Below, piece by piece: positions 1 through 12,556 of a stretch of 64,000 nt of DNA. The stretch comes from Macrobrachium rosenbergii (taxonomy: Eukaryota > Arthropoda > Malacostraca > Decapoda > Palaemonidae): the NCBI RefSeq assembly GCF_040412425.1, contig NC_089784.1, positions 40,027,070-40,091,069 on the forward strand, given 5' to 3'. Made by a program: the position numbers and the translations under genes. Each line of letters starts with the position of its first letter. Within the stretch, counting starts at the first letter, position 1. The notes beneath the pieces are model-generated. The model made no database searches. It was not told the DNA's origin and saw nothing but the letters and a program-made list of their open reading frames with translations.

Positions 1-1110
1 GCCCTGTTCTCACCTACTTGTTCCTTCCTGATGAGGAACCTCCCAGGAAATAGCTCCAGTCTTCCCAAGATGGCTCATTCCTCATTGTCTAAGAAGGCAA
101 TCAGAGAAACTGGAGACTGACTCTCTGCTAAGAGGGAGCAAGATAAAGCTACTTTTGCCCATCCTCCATCTTGGCTGGTTAAGAGGAGATACCTGTCGTG
201 TGCCACCAGGGAAGCTCCCTCTTTGGGAGTCGCTGCCTCCTCCCAAGGGAACTTCTCCAGCCTCATCGACTCTTCCTGTCGCTCAGCCTTTGCTTCAGTG
301 AAGATTATGTCTCTTTGACAGAGCTGGACCACCTAGTTGAGAACAAATTCAAGTTTTTTGAGGTTTTCAGCTTCTTAGATTGGACAATAGGATCCCTTGC
401 AAAGAAGATGGAAGACCACAGGACCTGGGTGAGCACTTTGCGATGGATGTGTTTGGAGTTCAGTCATGCACAGACAAAGCCATCAGGGATGGCTCTTCAG
501 AACTTGCAGCCCTTTTCTCTTTCAGAGTTCAGAAAAGTGAACTTTGGTGCTCCTATACCACCAGAGGAGTCATACAGTCACAGAGGCCAGTGTTATTATA
601 TTCGCCTTTGGATTCGCTTCACCTTTTCCCTCAGATGATAGTGGAAGAAATCGCTTCAGACATCTAGAAGAAGTCACCTCAAGACCTCTTAGCACAGTCT
701 TCCAAGGGCCCCAAGGATTTGTCGTAATCATTTGTGCCTAAGATGGTCTCTCCTTCAACAACATCCCTTTTGTGGAAGCAAGCCCAAGACGCAACCCAGA
801 CCTTGCTCCAATGTCCGGTTCCCAGCTAGAGCCACCATCAAGAGGAGCTCTTCCAAGGCTGTTTCTAAGAAATGAACAAGAAGTCCTACTTGCCCCAGTA
901 GGAGCCAGACTTCTCCATTTTTGGGAGAAATTGAGTCACAGAGGGGCAGACCAGTGGATCACTGGTCTGCTACTCCATCCCCTTCAAGGAGAACCCTCCT
1001 TTGGTCACTTCTCCCATCATCTTGATGGCCTACTCAGAAGGCCCAGAGAAGCTTTCGGCCCTTTTGAAGGAAGAGTCCTCTCTCCTTCTAAAGAGAGCCA
1101 TAGAAGATAA
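1..1110 (+). pseudogene. DIRS1-like retrotransposon remnant, gag C-terminus and RT start (family A)
   Basis: The region aligns in order with the gag-like ORF of the minus-strand copy at 53559-54548: the SSSAKKALRE-like segment (about 60-110), REAPSLGVAASS (about 205-250), the ELDHLVENKFKFFEVFSFLDW segment (about 320-390) and the LWCSYTTRGV/QRPVLLYSPLD segment (about 540-620). At 895-1000 it reads APVGARLLHFWEKLSHRGAD, the conserved start of the reverse-transcriptase ORF in these DIRS1-like elements. Several frameshifts interrupt it. The copy is cut by the window edge on the left and ends in non-element sequence after about 1110, before the RT catalytic core, so it is dead. Confidence 0.8.
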
Positions 1111-1203
1111 TAACGATTAGCTACATGTATTTTATTGTTCTGGTTTTTGATAGAGAAAGCAAATGTATATTTAGAATATTTTTTCAACATTCATTTTGAT
1201 ATA

Positions 1204-3377
1204 TTAACCCTTAAACGCCTACTAGACGTATCATACGTCGACTAAAATTGTCTGTTGGACGCATCGCATGTCGACTACAAAAATTTCAACCTTCGGTCAA
1301 CAGGTTTTTGACTCGACCGAAATGGTCGAAAAACGCAATTGTAAGCTAAAACTCTTACATTCTAGTAATATTCAATCATGTACCTTCATTTTGCAACAAA
1401 TTGGAAGTCTCTAGCACAATATTTCGATTTATGGTGAATTTTAAAAAAAAAACTTTTTTCTTACGCCACTGTAACTCTGCCGAAAATTTCAGAAATTCTT
1501 TCGTCATTTTGTCGTAATTTTTGCACTGTTCTATATTAGCCGTTACATAAAGTTTTATATATGAAAATGTGCACAATTTCATGTACAATACAACAGAAAA
1601 TAACTCATGGTTGTAGCTTTTATCAGTTTTGAAATATTTTCATATAAATCACGATAACTGCCAAAATTTCAACCTTCGGTCAACTTTGACTTGACCGAAA
1701 TGGTCAAAAACGCAATTGTAAGCTAAAACTCTTACATTCTAGTAACATTCAATCATTTACCTTCATTTTGCAACCAATTGGAAGTCTCTAGCACAATATT
1801 TCGATTTATGGTGAATTTTTGAAAAACTTTTCCTTACGCCCCGCCAGAAATTCTTTCGTCACGTTGTCGTAATGTTTGCACTGTTTTATATTAGTCGTTA
1901 CATAAAGTTTTATATATGGAAATGTGTGCAATTTCATGTAGAATACAACAGAAAATAACTCATGGTTGTAGCTTTTATGAGTTTTGAAATATTTTCATAT
2001 AAATCACGATAACTGCCAAAATTTCAAGCTTCGGTCAACTTTAACTCAACCGAAATGGTAAAAAAACACAATTATAAGCTAAAACTCTTACATTCTGGTA
2101 ATATTCAATCATGTACCTTCATTTTGCAACAAACTGGAAGTCTCTAGCACAATATTTCGATTTATGGTGAATTTCTGAAAAAAACTTTTTCCCACGCTCA
2201 TGCTTGTAACTCAGCCGAACATCTCAGAAATTCTTTTCATGTTGTCGTAATGTTTGCATCGTTTTACATTAGTCGTTACATAAACTTTTATATATGAAAA
2301 TGTGCGCAATTTCATGTAGAATACAACAGAAGATAGCTCATGGTTGTAGCTTTTATCAGTTTTGAAATATTTTCACATAAATCACGATAACTGCCAAAAT
2401 TTCAACCTTCTGTCAACTTTAACTCGACCAAAATGGTAAAACGCAATTGTAAGCTAAAACTCTTATTCTAGTAATATTCAATCGTTTACCTTCATTTTGC
2501 AATAAATTGGAAGTCTCTAGCACAATATTTCGATTTATGGTGAATTTTTTAAAAACATTTTCCTTACGCCTGCTGTAACTCGCCGAACATCTCAGAAATT
2601 CTTTTGTCTCATTGTCGTAATATTTGCACCGTTTTTATATTATTCGTTACATAAAGTTTTATATATGAAAATGTGCGCAATTTCATGTACAATACAACAG
2701 AAAATAACTCATGGTTGTAGCTTTTATCAGTTTTGAAATATTTTCATATAAATCACGATAAATAGAAAAATTTGACTTTCGGTCAACTTTAACTCGACTG
2801 AAATGGTCGAAAACTGCAATTGTAAGCTAAAACACCTACAGTCTAGTAATATTCAATCAATTAGCTTCATTTTTCAACAAACGGGAAGTCTCTAGCACAA
2901 TATTTCGATTTATGGTGAATTTTTTAAAAACATTTTTTTACGTCGAGCGTTATTTAATTCATGCATCATTTTGTGATAATATTTTTCTCTGTGTTGCTTT
3001 GATCGTTTTACAATTTGTTATATACCAAAATCATCGCAATTTAGTGTACAATACAACTAAAAAAATTAACTCATTAGCTTTAACCGTTGTGCTTACAGCG
3101 CGATTTGTATACAATTATATAAGAGTTTTTTTTTTTCTTGCTGTCATATATTCCAATATTTATATATGATAATGATATTTTTTGAATTTCTGATGGTTGC
3201 ATACTAAACTTCAGGCAATGACAAAAAGGAGCCAAAAATTAACTCTTAATCTTAAAAACTAAAGCGTGCTGTGATTTTTTGAAAAACTTTTTTTCTGCTT
3301 CGCGCTTAACTCACCGAACGCCGCCGCTTATACGGGAGACGTTTTTGTAAATAGAGGCTCATGCGTTTAAGGGTTAA
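1204..3377. mobile_element. TTAA-flanked piggyBac-type foldback with internal tandem array (copy 1)
   Basis: The element runs from CCCTTAAACGC (1208) to GCGTTTAAGGG (3373), a perfect 11-bp terminal inverted repeat, with TTAA on both sides (1204-1207, 3374-3377). CCC-beginning termini and a TTAA target duplication are the hallmark of piggyBac transposons. Inside are about four tandem units of 355-390 bp, marked by a recurring TTTCAACCTTCGGTCAAC-like motif near 1277, 1665, 2020, 2398 and 2767. A distinct 600-bp terminal segment follows. There is no transposase, so it is non-autonomous. Two more copies occur in the window. Confidence 0.85.
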
Positions 3378-3599
3378 TACAGCACTGTACTCATTTTTAG
3401 CTGGAGTTTTTCAACCAAAATAGAAATGTTTTGTTACCTCATATTTTGCTGGTGCTGCTTTAGGAATTGATCTTTGTTTTGATAAGATGGCCTTGAAGTT
3501 AAGTTATCTTATCATCTCCCTTGGTCGATCATTTTATGATTATTATCAGTATTTTGAAGTGCAGAGTGTTTTAGTATTGTTAATTAAAGTGATTGTCAT

Positions 3600-4559
<960 letters not shown>

Positions 4560-5620
4560 TCAGGTTGCCTTCTTTGCCATGACCTCCAAATCCTAGTCAT
4601 CAGGCTGTGTTACCTCATTTCATATTCTGCAAAACAGTCTACTTAGTATATTAAGTGGTATTTCATATTCAGTTAACATTTCTCTGCATTGATTCCATCA
4701 TAACGAGGTGTTTTCCATCTACATGTCTTTAATATTGATTCCACTTCAAAAACTATGAATTCATTTATAAATACATATATATTTTCTTCAGCTTCTGTTT
4801 TATGAGTATGATTATATGGCATATCTTTTAGTCATGACCTCAAGAAAATGTTCCACCTGGGATTGTCTTTCTTCTTCTGATGTTATCATAGACCAATCCC
4901 ATCATTTAACAGGTATATGCCTGTTTTTCTTTTTACCACTACTTGAATATATGGCTTTGTCGACATCAGTGCTTGTTTGCCCAAATAATCTTGTCTCTTC
5001 TTGATCTTCATTCAACTTCACTATCTAGACTTGAGTATTTAGCACATTCTACTTTACTTTGTTCATATCCTCCTTGAAATTTTTCTGTATCTAATTTTAC
5101 TTTTGTCTCTTATTTATTGTATCCCAGGTCTCATTCAGTATCCAAGGTTTCCATCTTGTTATCCCATATTCCAGAACTTCCTTTCCAGCAGATTAATATA
5201 AATTCTTGGTGTTAAATCAGTCATTGTTGATTGTTTACCGCACTTTGGATATGGTTTATAGAACTGCAAATGTGTGTTTACACTCAGTTGCAAAAGCCTC
5301 TCAGTGTTCATCTCCAAAAACAGTGTATTAAAGCTAGATACTCTCAGCTTTTGTTGTTGGTTGCTTTTAATTCCAGTATGGCAGTGACATTGCCATCATC
5401 TGCTTTCTTACAGCTTGTAACATTCCTCAGCACTTTCTCTCTTGATCAAGGGCTATGTGATATGTTTGGGTTCTCTGACTGCTATCTGCTCTCCTGTCAG
5501 TCAGTACCTTTTCTGCATTTGGTGTTAAGATCGTACATATATACTCCTTTTGTACTAATCCCATCGGCTTGTCCTGAATAACTATATACACCATCCTCAT
5601 CCAGTCTCATGTTCTTATCC
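4560..5620 (-). pseudogene. Non-LTR retrotransposon remnant (endonuclease-RT junction)
   Basis: Read on the minus strand in several frames, this shows the order expected of RTE/Jockey-type non-LTR polymerases: a KPWILNETWDTINKRQK-like linker (about 5150-5090), a QVEHFLEVMTKR-like segment (about 4870-4830; families usually show RW.EHF..VLNR) and a WKTPRYDGINAE segment (about 4730-4690; usually NGKAPG.DGI.AEML). Stops and frameshifts are frequent, and the RT palm motifs are not recognised below 4560. The superfamily call is by motif memory, so the exact clade is open. Confidence 0.6.
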
Positions 5621-6592
5621 CTTTGCACTGTGATTCACAAAAAAGAACAGATGTCCAGTCTGTGTCCTTCAGTTTATTTTTTACCTATTTAATCACCAAT
5701 TTGATGCAGGGTTCTTACATTTCCATGTTCCATTTTTAACTTATCCTTAGTATTTGTAAACTAGGGAAGACTCTTTGCGCCCCTGACATGCTTGAGAATG
5801 GTTGTCATTTCTAAATGACAGAGTCCATGGAGAACTCTGGCTAACTGCACTAAAGGATAGCCAGTTCTTTGTAGCATGCTGCTAATAGCTGACTAAGGCC
5901 AATGACCCCAACTGTTGCTTATTGGTTTTTAAACAAGATCATCCACCAGGCATTCAAGAGTTGAAACTGAGGAGATAGCACTGAACATCTCAGCCTTGTC
6001 GAACATCCCACTGCCAATGATTTGTGGTGCTCATCCTGAGATAGGCTACAATTACTGATAGTAGGTCTAACCTTTACCTAAGGATGTGTCAACTTACAAG
6101 CCAACAGGTGCTCATACCCTGAGCTCAGGGCCCTAATCTAGGTACTATTAGCTAGGCCAGTTGGAGTAAGGGTCAGGGGTTTAACTCCCAGAAGTCTTTT
6201 ACACATTCCAGGTACCCCAGTTTGAAAATGTGCTAGTTTCCTTACTTTTGTTGATGGTGGTATTGTCATTTTCAGTATGAAACCCCCTGGATTGAAGTAA
6301 CTAAAATGGCTTTCACTTATTTGGATGTACCATTGGGTACCTTACTGCTGCTGTTGATGAGTGTGTCTCAGTTTTTCTTTGAAAAGCTTATCTTAATCAA
6401 TTTTTTAGTTATTTAGAAGGATGATCATGTTATATCACTCAGATTGGTATATCAAACTTGATAGTGTTCGGATAACCACTAAGTTTATTTTATGCTTAGC
6501 AAGTTTACCTTTCACCTTGCTTAGTCAAGTATTTCGTCTTTTGCTGTTTATGCACATACTATATCAATTATGGTCTTCAGCAACCTGCTCCG
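5621..6592. other. Non-coding stretch
   Basis: No gene, RNA or terminal-repeat structure was recognised. The short open frames at 6421-6612 and nearby show no family motifs. Moderately diverged, higher-GC text at 5780-6200 may be old repeat sequence. Confidence 0.4.
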
Positions 6593-6906
6593 TACAGGCA
6601 GTCCCCGGTTAAGAGTGGGGGTTCCGTTCCCAGCTGAGCGTCAGTAACTGAAAATCACTGATAATTATGTAATAAATGACGTTGATGTCGTAAGTTCCAG
6701 TAAACCGCTTATTGGCACTGTTAACTGCTTATTGTCACTGATAAACCGCTTACCAATGCCAATAAACTTACCGACACCAGTAAACTACTTACAAACGCCA
6801 AAAATAGCTTACCGTCACCGAAAATCTGTTAACGACGTTGTCAGCCGAGCGGTGTAAAACCGAAATTCCACTAACCGACATTGCCAATAAGTGACAACTG
6901 TCTGTA
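6593..6906. mobile_element. TA-flanked MITE, CAGGCAGTCCCCGGTTA family
   Basis: The element begins CAGGCAGTCCCCGGTTA at 6595, ends CAACTGTCTG at 6904, and is flanked by TA (6593-6594, 6905-6906). The interior is built of degenerate short repeats (AACCGCTTA, CACTGATAA types). The same termini occur at 41814 and 42258. A TA target duplication fits Tc1/mariner-type mobilisation; no coding capacity. Confidence 0.75.
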
Positions 6907-6951
6907 TCTCATAATTAGTGTTAATCTCTTTAATATGTACTTAGTTAATGT

Positions 6952-7013
6952 TCATTTTTCTTGGCTAGTTGTCAAGAAAAATGAGCACTTATGGCTAGTT
7001 GCCATAAGTGCTC
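6952..7013. repeat. Two adjacent perfect hairpins with the same loop sequence
   Basis: Hairpin 1 pairs 6952-6963 with 6973-6984 (12 bp). Hairpin 2 pairs 6983-6994 with 7002-7013 (12 bp). The stems differ in sequence, but GCTAGTTG occurs at both apexes. The two stems share two bases. They lie just right of the MITE at 6593-6906. Confidence 0.85.
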
Positions 7014-7289
7014 TATGATTTATTCATTCTAGCCCTGTTTACATCACTTTAGTATTATTAAAAGTTTTGGTGGTTTTCCTTGGCCTGGGCCTGGCTTGGA
7101 GCATGCTTGGCCTAGGTTTGTCCCAAACCATGCATCACTCAGTACTGTTCTGCACCTGTCAGGCAGCGTACATTTCTGCTCACCTGGGTCTTCTAGCAGC
7201 ACCGTTCTGGCTGGTTCTACTTACAGTTCTAGATTATGATTGTGTTCATGTCACTTTTGAAGTTTTCAGATTTTTACATGGTGTTCAAG

Positions 7290-9180
7290 GCTCATCCTAG
7301 ACTTCATAATCCTCAGAGCAGAGGCAGGGTCAGGCTATTGTGTCACCTACCTCTGCTTTGGTCAAGAGCCTTTTTCAGTTGGCAACAGACCCCGCTGGAC
7401 CTAAGGGTGAGGGTTTGCCATTGTATTAACTGCTTTGGTCTGCTTGATTGTGGCTTATTGGATATGGGAGGTGGCCTCTTTGATAGCCAGACCAGAGAAC
7501 TCCACCAATGTCTTTGCAAAGTTGCTCCTCTGTTGATAAGACAGTGGAAATACAGTACATACTGCACTTTCGAGGATTTTGATACCTGTTCCCTACAGGT
7601 GGACCTGTCTGTTAATAAAAAACCAGCCATTTGAGTGGCATTGTGTAGAAGGGACTGATTTTCTTGCCTGTTGAAGTAAGAGTCATGGATTCAGAAGACA
7701 TCTTCATTCCATGTGTTATCATGGTTGGACCTTTGGCTCAACACGGTGGTCGATTTTACTTTCTGTGTCCCCCAACAAAGGCAAAGCAAAGTCCAAAGAT
7801 TGCTGTCAGGAGGAAGTAAATTGACCATCCTCTCATACTAGTCCACCAACCTGTTGGCAAACCTTGTCTTGAAGAGATGTGACACTGTCTGTGGTCTCTT
7901 TTCAAGAGAGGTTTAGGTTGAGGGTGGTCTCTTCTCAGAGAGGTTTAGGTTGAGGGTAGTCTCTTTATGGAATACATTGTTTCTGGGGGTACCTTCTCAC
8001 TCTTTTAAGAGAGCAAGGTTAAGGTGCTATGGAGAAATAGAGGACTGATGCTCAGAACTCCATTATCAATGGTACTGCTTTCATGTAAAATCCTTTCTTG
8101 GTCTGCAAAAGGGACAGCAGCCAAGCTTTTGGGGGTGGCTACTCCAAATCTAAGGTTCATTTGTGTTCTACATCCTTCTTCTTCATGAAAGTATCAGGAG
8201 TCTTCCTTGCCCCTTTTTGGCATTCCTCCCAGACTGTGGCCTTGAAGGGAGGAGAATGCTGAAGCTGTTGGTGCTTCTTTTTCACTGCCACAAGTTTGGG
8301 GATGCCTGTCAAGCCAATAGGTAAAGTTAAGTATACCTTAGTTTTACCAAACCACTGAGCTGATTAACAGCTCTCCTAGGGCTGGCCCGAAGGATTAGAC
8401 TTATTTTACGTGGCTAAGAACCAATTGGTTACTTAGCAACGGGACCTACAGTTTATTGTGGAATCCGAACCACATTATAACGAGAAATGAATTTCTATCA
8501 CCAGAAATAAATTCCTCTAACTCTTCATCAGCCGGCCGGGGAATTGAACTCCGGCCCATCGAGTGACAGTCCGCAGCTCTACCGACTTACCCAACGAAGA
8601 GCTTAAGCCAATAGGTAATGTGGCAGGGATGGGGTAGAGTCCATGATAGTGTGTGTCCTTTGGGATGGTTACAGATTACCTTTCAAGGACTGATGCTCTC
8701 TCCTTTATACAGACCAATCCTGTTCCCAGCTTATTCTCCAGGGTTGTCCAAGTGTCTTGGGCTCTTTGCAGAGATGTGGACATTGTTGGAAAAAGATGCT
8801 GGAATTTCTTGACGATTTGCTATCTAGGCTTTTGTAGTACTGCAGTTAGCACTTCCTACTGAATAAGTCAAAGGAGGCTGGTGGCTGGTCATTGATCTCT
8901 CGCCACTGAAGAGAATTGTTCGTCAAACTCTTTTCTGGATGGAAACCCCATTTGCTGCGTTGGTTTCCATCAGGAAGGGTAACTAATTGTTTTTGATAGA
9001 CTGAAATGAAGTGTATTTCCAGATACCCCTCTATCAGGACTGAGAAGTACTTCTCTTTTGTCTTCTACAGATTAGTCCTTCTGTTCAGTGCTCTGTGCTT
9101 TTGATTGCAGACTGACCCAGGGGTGTTCACTTGAACAAGTTGGCCATTCCTGGTGGATAAGGCAACTGGGGCTTGTGACA
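7290..9180 (+). pseudogene. DIRS1-like retrotransposon remnant, gag and RT (family C)
   Basis: Frames on the plus strand show gag-like NLVLKRCDT near 7860, then a WDGYRLPFKDSPPL-like segment (about 8670-8710), LFAEMWTLLEKDAG (about 8760-8805), LVIDLSPLKR (about 8890-8920; RT motif VIDLSPLN), a METPFAALVSIRKGN region (about 8940-8985) and a VYFQIPLYQD segment (about 9010-9045; usually DAYFQIP). The order is that of the RT domain in DIRS1-like elements. Many stops and frameshifts are present, and the YxDD box was not recovered before the sequence switches near 9180. A SINE splits the RT at 8311-8618. A short tandem (about 33 bp, twice) lies at 7899-7965. The family differs from the copies at 36090 and 51656. 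Confidence 0.65.
8311..8618 (-). mobile_element. Full-length tRNA-derived SINE with 14-bp target duplication
   Basis: The element at 8325-8604 is flanked by AAGCCAATAGGTAA on both sides (8311-8324, 8605-8618). On the minus strand it starts with a tRNA-like head: an A-box-like region and GGTAGAGC near 8575-8600, and B-box GGAGTTCAATTCCCC near 8540. It ends in a body finishing TAAGGTATACTTAAC. A related plus-strand copy is at 46187-46438. A long target duplication with a Pol III head is the signature of LINE-mobilised SINEs. It interrupts a DIRS-like RT, so it is younger than that element. Confidence 0.9.
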
Positions 9181-9189
9181 GTACAGTAA

Positions 9190-9325
9190 ATCAGACAAAG
9201 CAAAAAGTATGAAATCACGTACTTACGTATGCATGCACTCATTCAATGGCGTCATGAATCAGACAAAGCAAAAAGTATGAAAACACATACCTACGTATCC
9301 ACACACTCATTCGATGGCGTCATGA
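9190..9325. repeat. Tandem duplication, 68-bp unit
   Basis: Two copies of a unit starting AATCAGACAAAGCAAAAAG and ending ATGGCGTCATG (9190-9257, 9258-9325) differ at about eight positions. It sits exactly at the junction between the family C remnant and the family A RNase H region. Confidence 0.85.
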
Positions 9326-11060
9326 AGTTCATGTCAGCAGCAGCCTTCAACAAGATGATTGTGGTCCATTCAGACAGCATGACCACACTGGCATACATCA
9401 GAAATCAAGGGGGGACACATTCCTTTTCACATTACGAAGCAGCCAAGAATCTCCTCTTATGGGCACAAGACAACAGTACCTGCATTGTGACCGGCTTTAT
9501 TCAGGGAAAGCTGAACGTCCTTGTTGACAAATTAAGTTGCAGCAAACAGGTTCTACCGACGGAGTGGACACTGAATCCACAGGTATGCACTGACCTGTGG
9601 AAATAGTGGGGAAAGCTGTTGATAGACCTGTTTGCAAGGCCAAGGAACCATTGTCTTCCTCTGTTTTTGTTCCCCAACTCAGGATCCTCAGGCATGGGCA
9701 AGAGACGCCATGCTGCAAGATTGGTCAGGCCTAGATGTTTACGCCTTTCCCCCATTCAGTATGGTGAGAGAAGTGATGAAGAAGTTCAGCACCCACGACA
9801 ACATATCGATGACTTTAGTGGCTCCCCAGACCTTCTTGCCCTTCTTGTAGATTTCCCAAGACTTTCACCTCAGAAGAGAAATCTGCTCAAACAGCCTCAC
9901 TTTCACCGCTTTCATCAAGGGTTATCCAATCTCGTTCTGACAGGCTTCAGACTGTCCGTGAGCTTGTCAGAACGAAAGGTTTTCAAGAAAAGCTGCAGAA
10001 GCAATTGCGAAATGTAGGGGCCAATCTTTTGCTGCAGTCTACCAAGCCAAGTGTGGGCAGTTTTTCGAGGCTGGTGCCGAAAGCATAGTATCGCTTCTAA
10101 AACGACTTTAGCCCAAATACTGACTGTTTACTGTTTTTGAGGTCTTCCAAATGACTGGCTATGCCCAACATAAAGGGATACAGGGCTATGTTAAATTTTG
10201 TCTTCAAACATAGGGGAATAGACTCGTCTTCAGATCAAGACATTAGTGATTTGATTAAATTTTTTAATACATTTAAACAAGAGAAATCTACAACGGTCAC
10301 CTGGAATTTGGATGTGGTCCTGACATGGCTTTCAGGCCCTCCATTTGAACCCTTTGACTCCTCCTCACTAAGAGATTTAACAAGGAAAACCTTATTTTTA
10401 ATGGCTCTTCCTATATTAAGAGAGTCAGTGAATTACATGCCCTTGATAAGAAGGTAGGTTTTTCTCAAGGGAATGCAGTGTGCTCTCTGACCTTAGGGCT
10501 CCTGGCAAAGAACGAAGATCCTTCTAATCCCAGGCCACGTTTGTTTACAGTCAAGATCTGGACTGATATCCTGGGTCCAACAGATCAGGAGAGAGTACTT
10601 TGCCCAGTAAAAGCACTGAAGTGTTACTTGGAGAGAGCTAAAAGTATTAGAGGTTCCTCGCAGAATCTCTAGTTTTCAGTTAAAGATCCTGGATGTCCTT
10701 TATCCAAGAATGCCTTATCCTTCTTTTTAAGGACGGTGATTTCGGAATCACACTCAGGAGTTCAAGAGAATACTCTACCCTTGTATAAAGTTACGGCCCA
10801 TGAAACAAGGGCAGTCGTCACTTCGTTTCCATTCAAGCGTAGTGTCTCTCTCTCTCTCTCTCCATGATCTTGCAGACCACATACTGGAGGTGCAAGTCAG
10901 TTTTGTTGATGTATTACTTTCATGATATAGAGACAGTGTATGAGAAATGCAGTACATTAGCCCCACTTTTTGCAGCTGGCATGGTATTTGGAGACGAGGG
11001 ATAGGAGGAACACCGTCTTTTCATCTATCCCCTCTCCTTGATAAGGATTGTTGTTTGTCT
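9326..11060 (+). pseudogene. DIRS1-like RNase H and tyrosine recombinase (family A)
   Basis: Order on the plus strand: RNase H core with VHSDSMTTLAYIRNQGG (about 9365-9415), LIDLFARPRNHCLPLF (about 9615-9670), then a tyrosine-recombinase region starting near 10160 (GYRAMLNFVF, WNLDVVLTWLSGPPFEP, then an ARM-binding/catalytic fold). At 10790-10800 is A-H-E-T-R, which carries the HxxR catalytic pair. At about 10900-10930 is a Tyr-bearing YYFHDIET, which would hold the nucleophile. A short (CT)n expansion (10844-10862) and frameshifts break the ORF. The RT part is missing on the left, where the copy joins other elements. The stretch matches the copy at 39200-40900. Confidence 0.75.
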
Positions 11061-11479
11061 TTGGGAAGCCTGAGGGTACTGTGTCATGAGTGCCCACCAG
11101 TCATTGTTTTTTATGGCCTGGTTGGATTAATTTTACCATATTTTGTTTGTACTGCACCTGGGGCAAGGGCACACATATATACAGTATATGTATATATATA
11201 TTTTGTTGGATTGTTAGTCAGTTTTGGCAACCAGGATTCACTCCAATGTTGCAAAGCCCCCACTAGAGTAGAGGTGACTCTTGGCCTTACTGCCACCCAC
11301 TACAGGTTTAGAGGAGCTCTGACCAGAGGCAGAATCTACCTGCCATACCTCCCTCACCAGGTAAGGTTACAACAAGCATTTCACAATGCTAGCTAAATTT
11401 TCTGTCAATTCTCCTCCTTCGCTGAGGGTTTTTGGGTAGTATATGTCCATGTATCCCCCCTCCTATCAATGTGGGATTC

Positions 11480-11812
11480 AGCTATGTAATTATTTGGTAA
11501 GTTACTTATATAAAAATGACATTTTTTAATGAAATAGTTTTACATACACTCACCAAATAATTACATGATTGGAGCCCTCCCTCCTCCCCTCTTATGGAAA
11601 AAGGGCATAAACAAATTGAGCTCTTTAGTTGTGTTGTACCTGTTCTTCCCCGAAAGTTGGCAGGGCAGCCTACCTACATCCAAAACAAAAGAGTGCTACC
11701 TCGATTTTTAAATTTTGAGCTGCCCTGTAAAGTAGAAACTAATAGCTTTGTAATTATTTGGTAAGTATATATAAAACTTTATTTTAATAGAAAAAATGTC
11801 ATTTTAAAACTA
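11480..11812. repeat. DIRS1-like 3' terminal foldback
   Basis: GTAATTATTTGGTAAG occurs at 11489, its reverse complement near 11552-11566, and again at 11750-11765. The arm 11514-11566 is complementary to 11750-11808, both carrying AATGACATTTTTT and AAAGTTTTATATATAC-like text. Inverted and internally complementary ends are the known structure of DIRS1 elements. The same arrangement occurs at 41340-41813. Confidence 0.75.
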
Positions 11813-12556
11813 GTTAGATTTTTAAAAGCACATTCTTTCAATGCAAACCCATCAGTTATCACAGAGGGCCCTCATTCCTCTCAGATCTGCACTTTTTTGG
11901 CTAGCCCATACAATCTGGGGGAATGACTTATCACCTTTTGGAATGCGGGATGAGATGCATGGTTGGGTGCTCTTTTTCTTCATTCTTTGGTTGGACTGCT
12001 GACTACACAGGATAAACTCATGTAAACAGATGTGTTTGTGTAAAAAAAACTTTTAGTTAATTTTTATATCAAGAAAGTACAGTAGATGCTGAATATTAAT
12101 AACCACTAAATTGTTTCTCTTACATAATAATGTTTTGGGTGATGTAGTCAGTGTTGACTCAGCAGATTAAAGATTTGTATATTATGAAAATTCAAAATTA
12201 GTTGCAAATATTTTAGATTCATGTAATCACCATTTTCAAATATTTTTTCTGTATTTCATGTGTAGCAAGAATTTGTTATTGAAGAATGTGTCCAAATATG
12301 CTATACCTTCTCATACTGGAAACCCTCTAATAATTTAGAACTTTCATAGTACATATAGCCAATTTTAAGTTATGCAAAAGTACATATATAATTAGTACAG
12401 CATTCACAAGAACTTGTAATCAAGAAGTTGATCATTAATCACTTTTAATGCAATATTTTACCTGTGCTGAAAAGGTATGGAATATTTCTTATTTATCATA
12501 GAGGGCGGTCTGTTAATCTTTATTTTTTAATATTTTACAACCTTTGAAATTTATAG
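11813..12556. other. AT-rich intronic stretch before the first visible HSD17B4 exon
   Basis: No repeat or gene was recognised apart from the polypyrimidine-poor but usable acceptor (ttatag) at its right end. Confidence 0.5.

Noticed and set aside
8530..8604. Possible tRNA gene
   Set aside because: A and B boxes are present, but the sequence continues into a SINE body with target duplications and does not form a full cloverleaf by eye.
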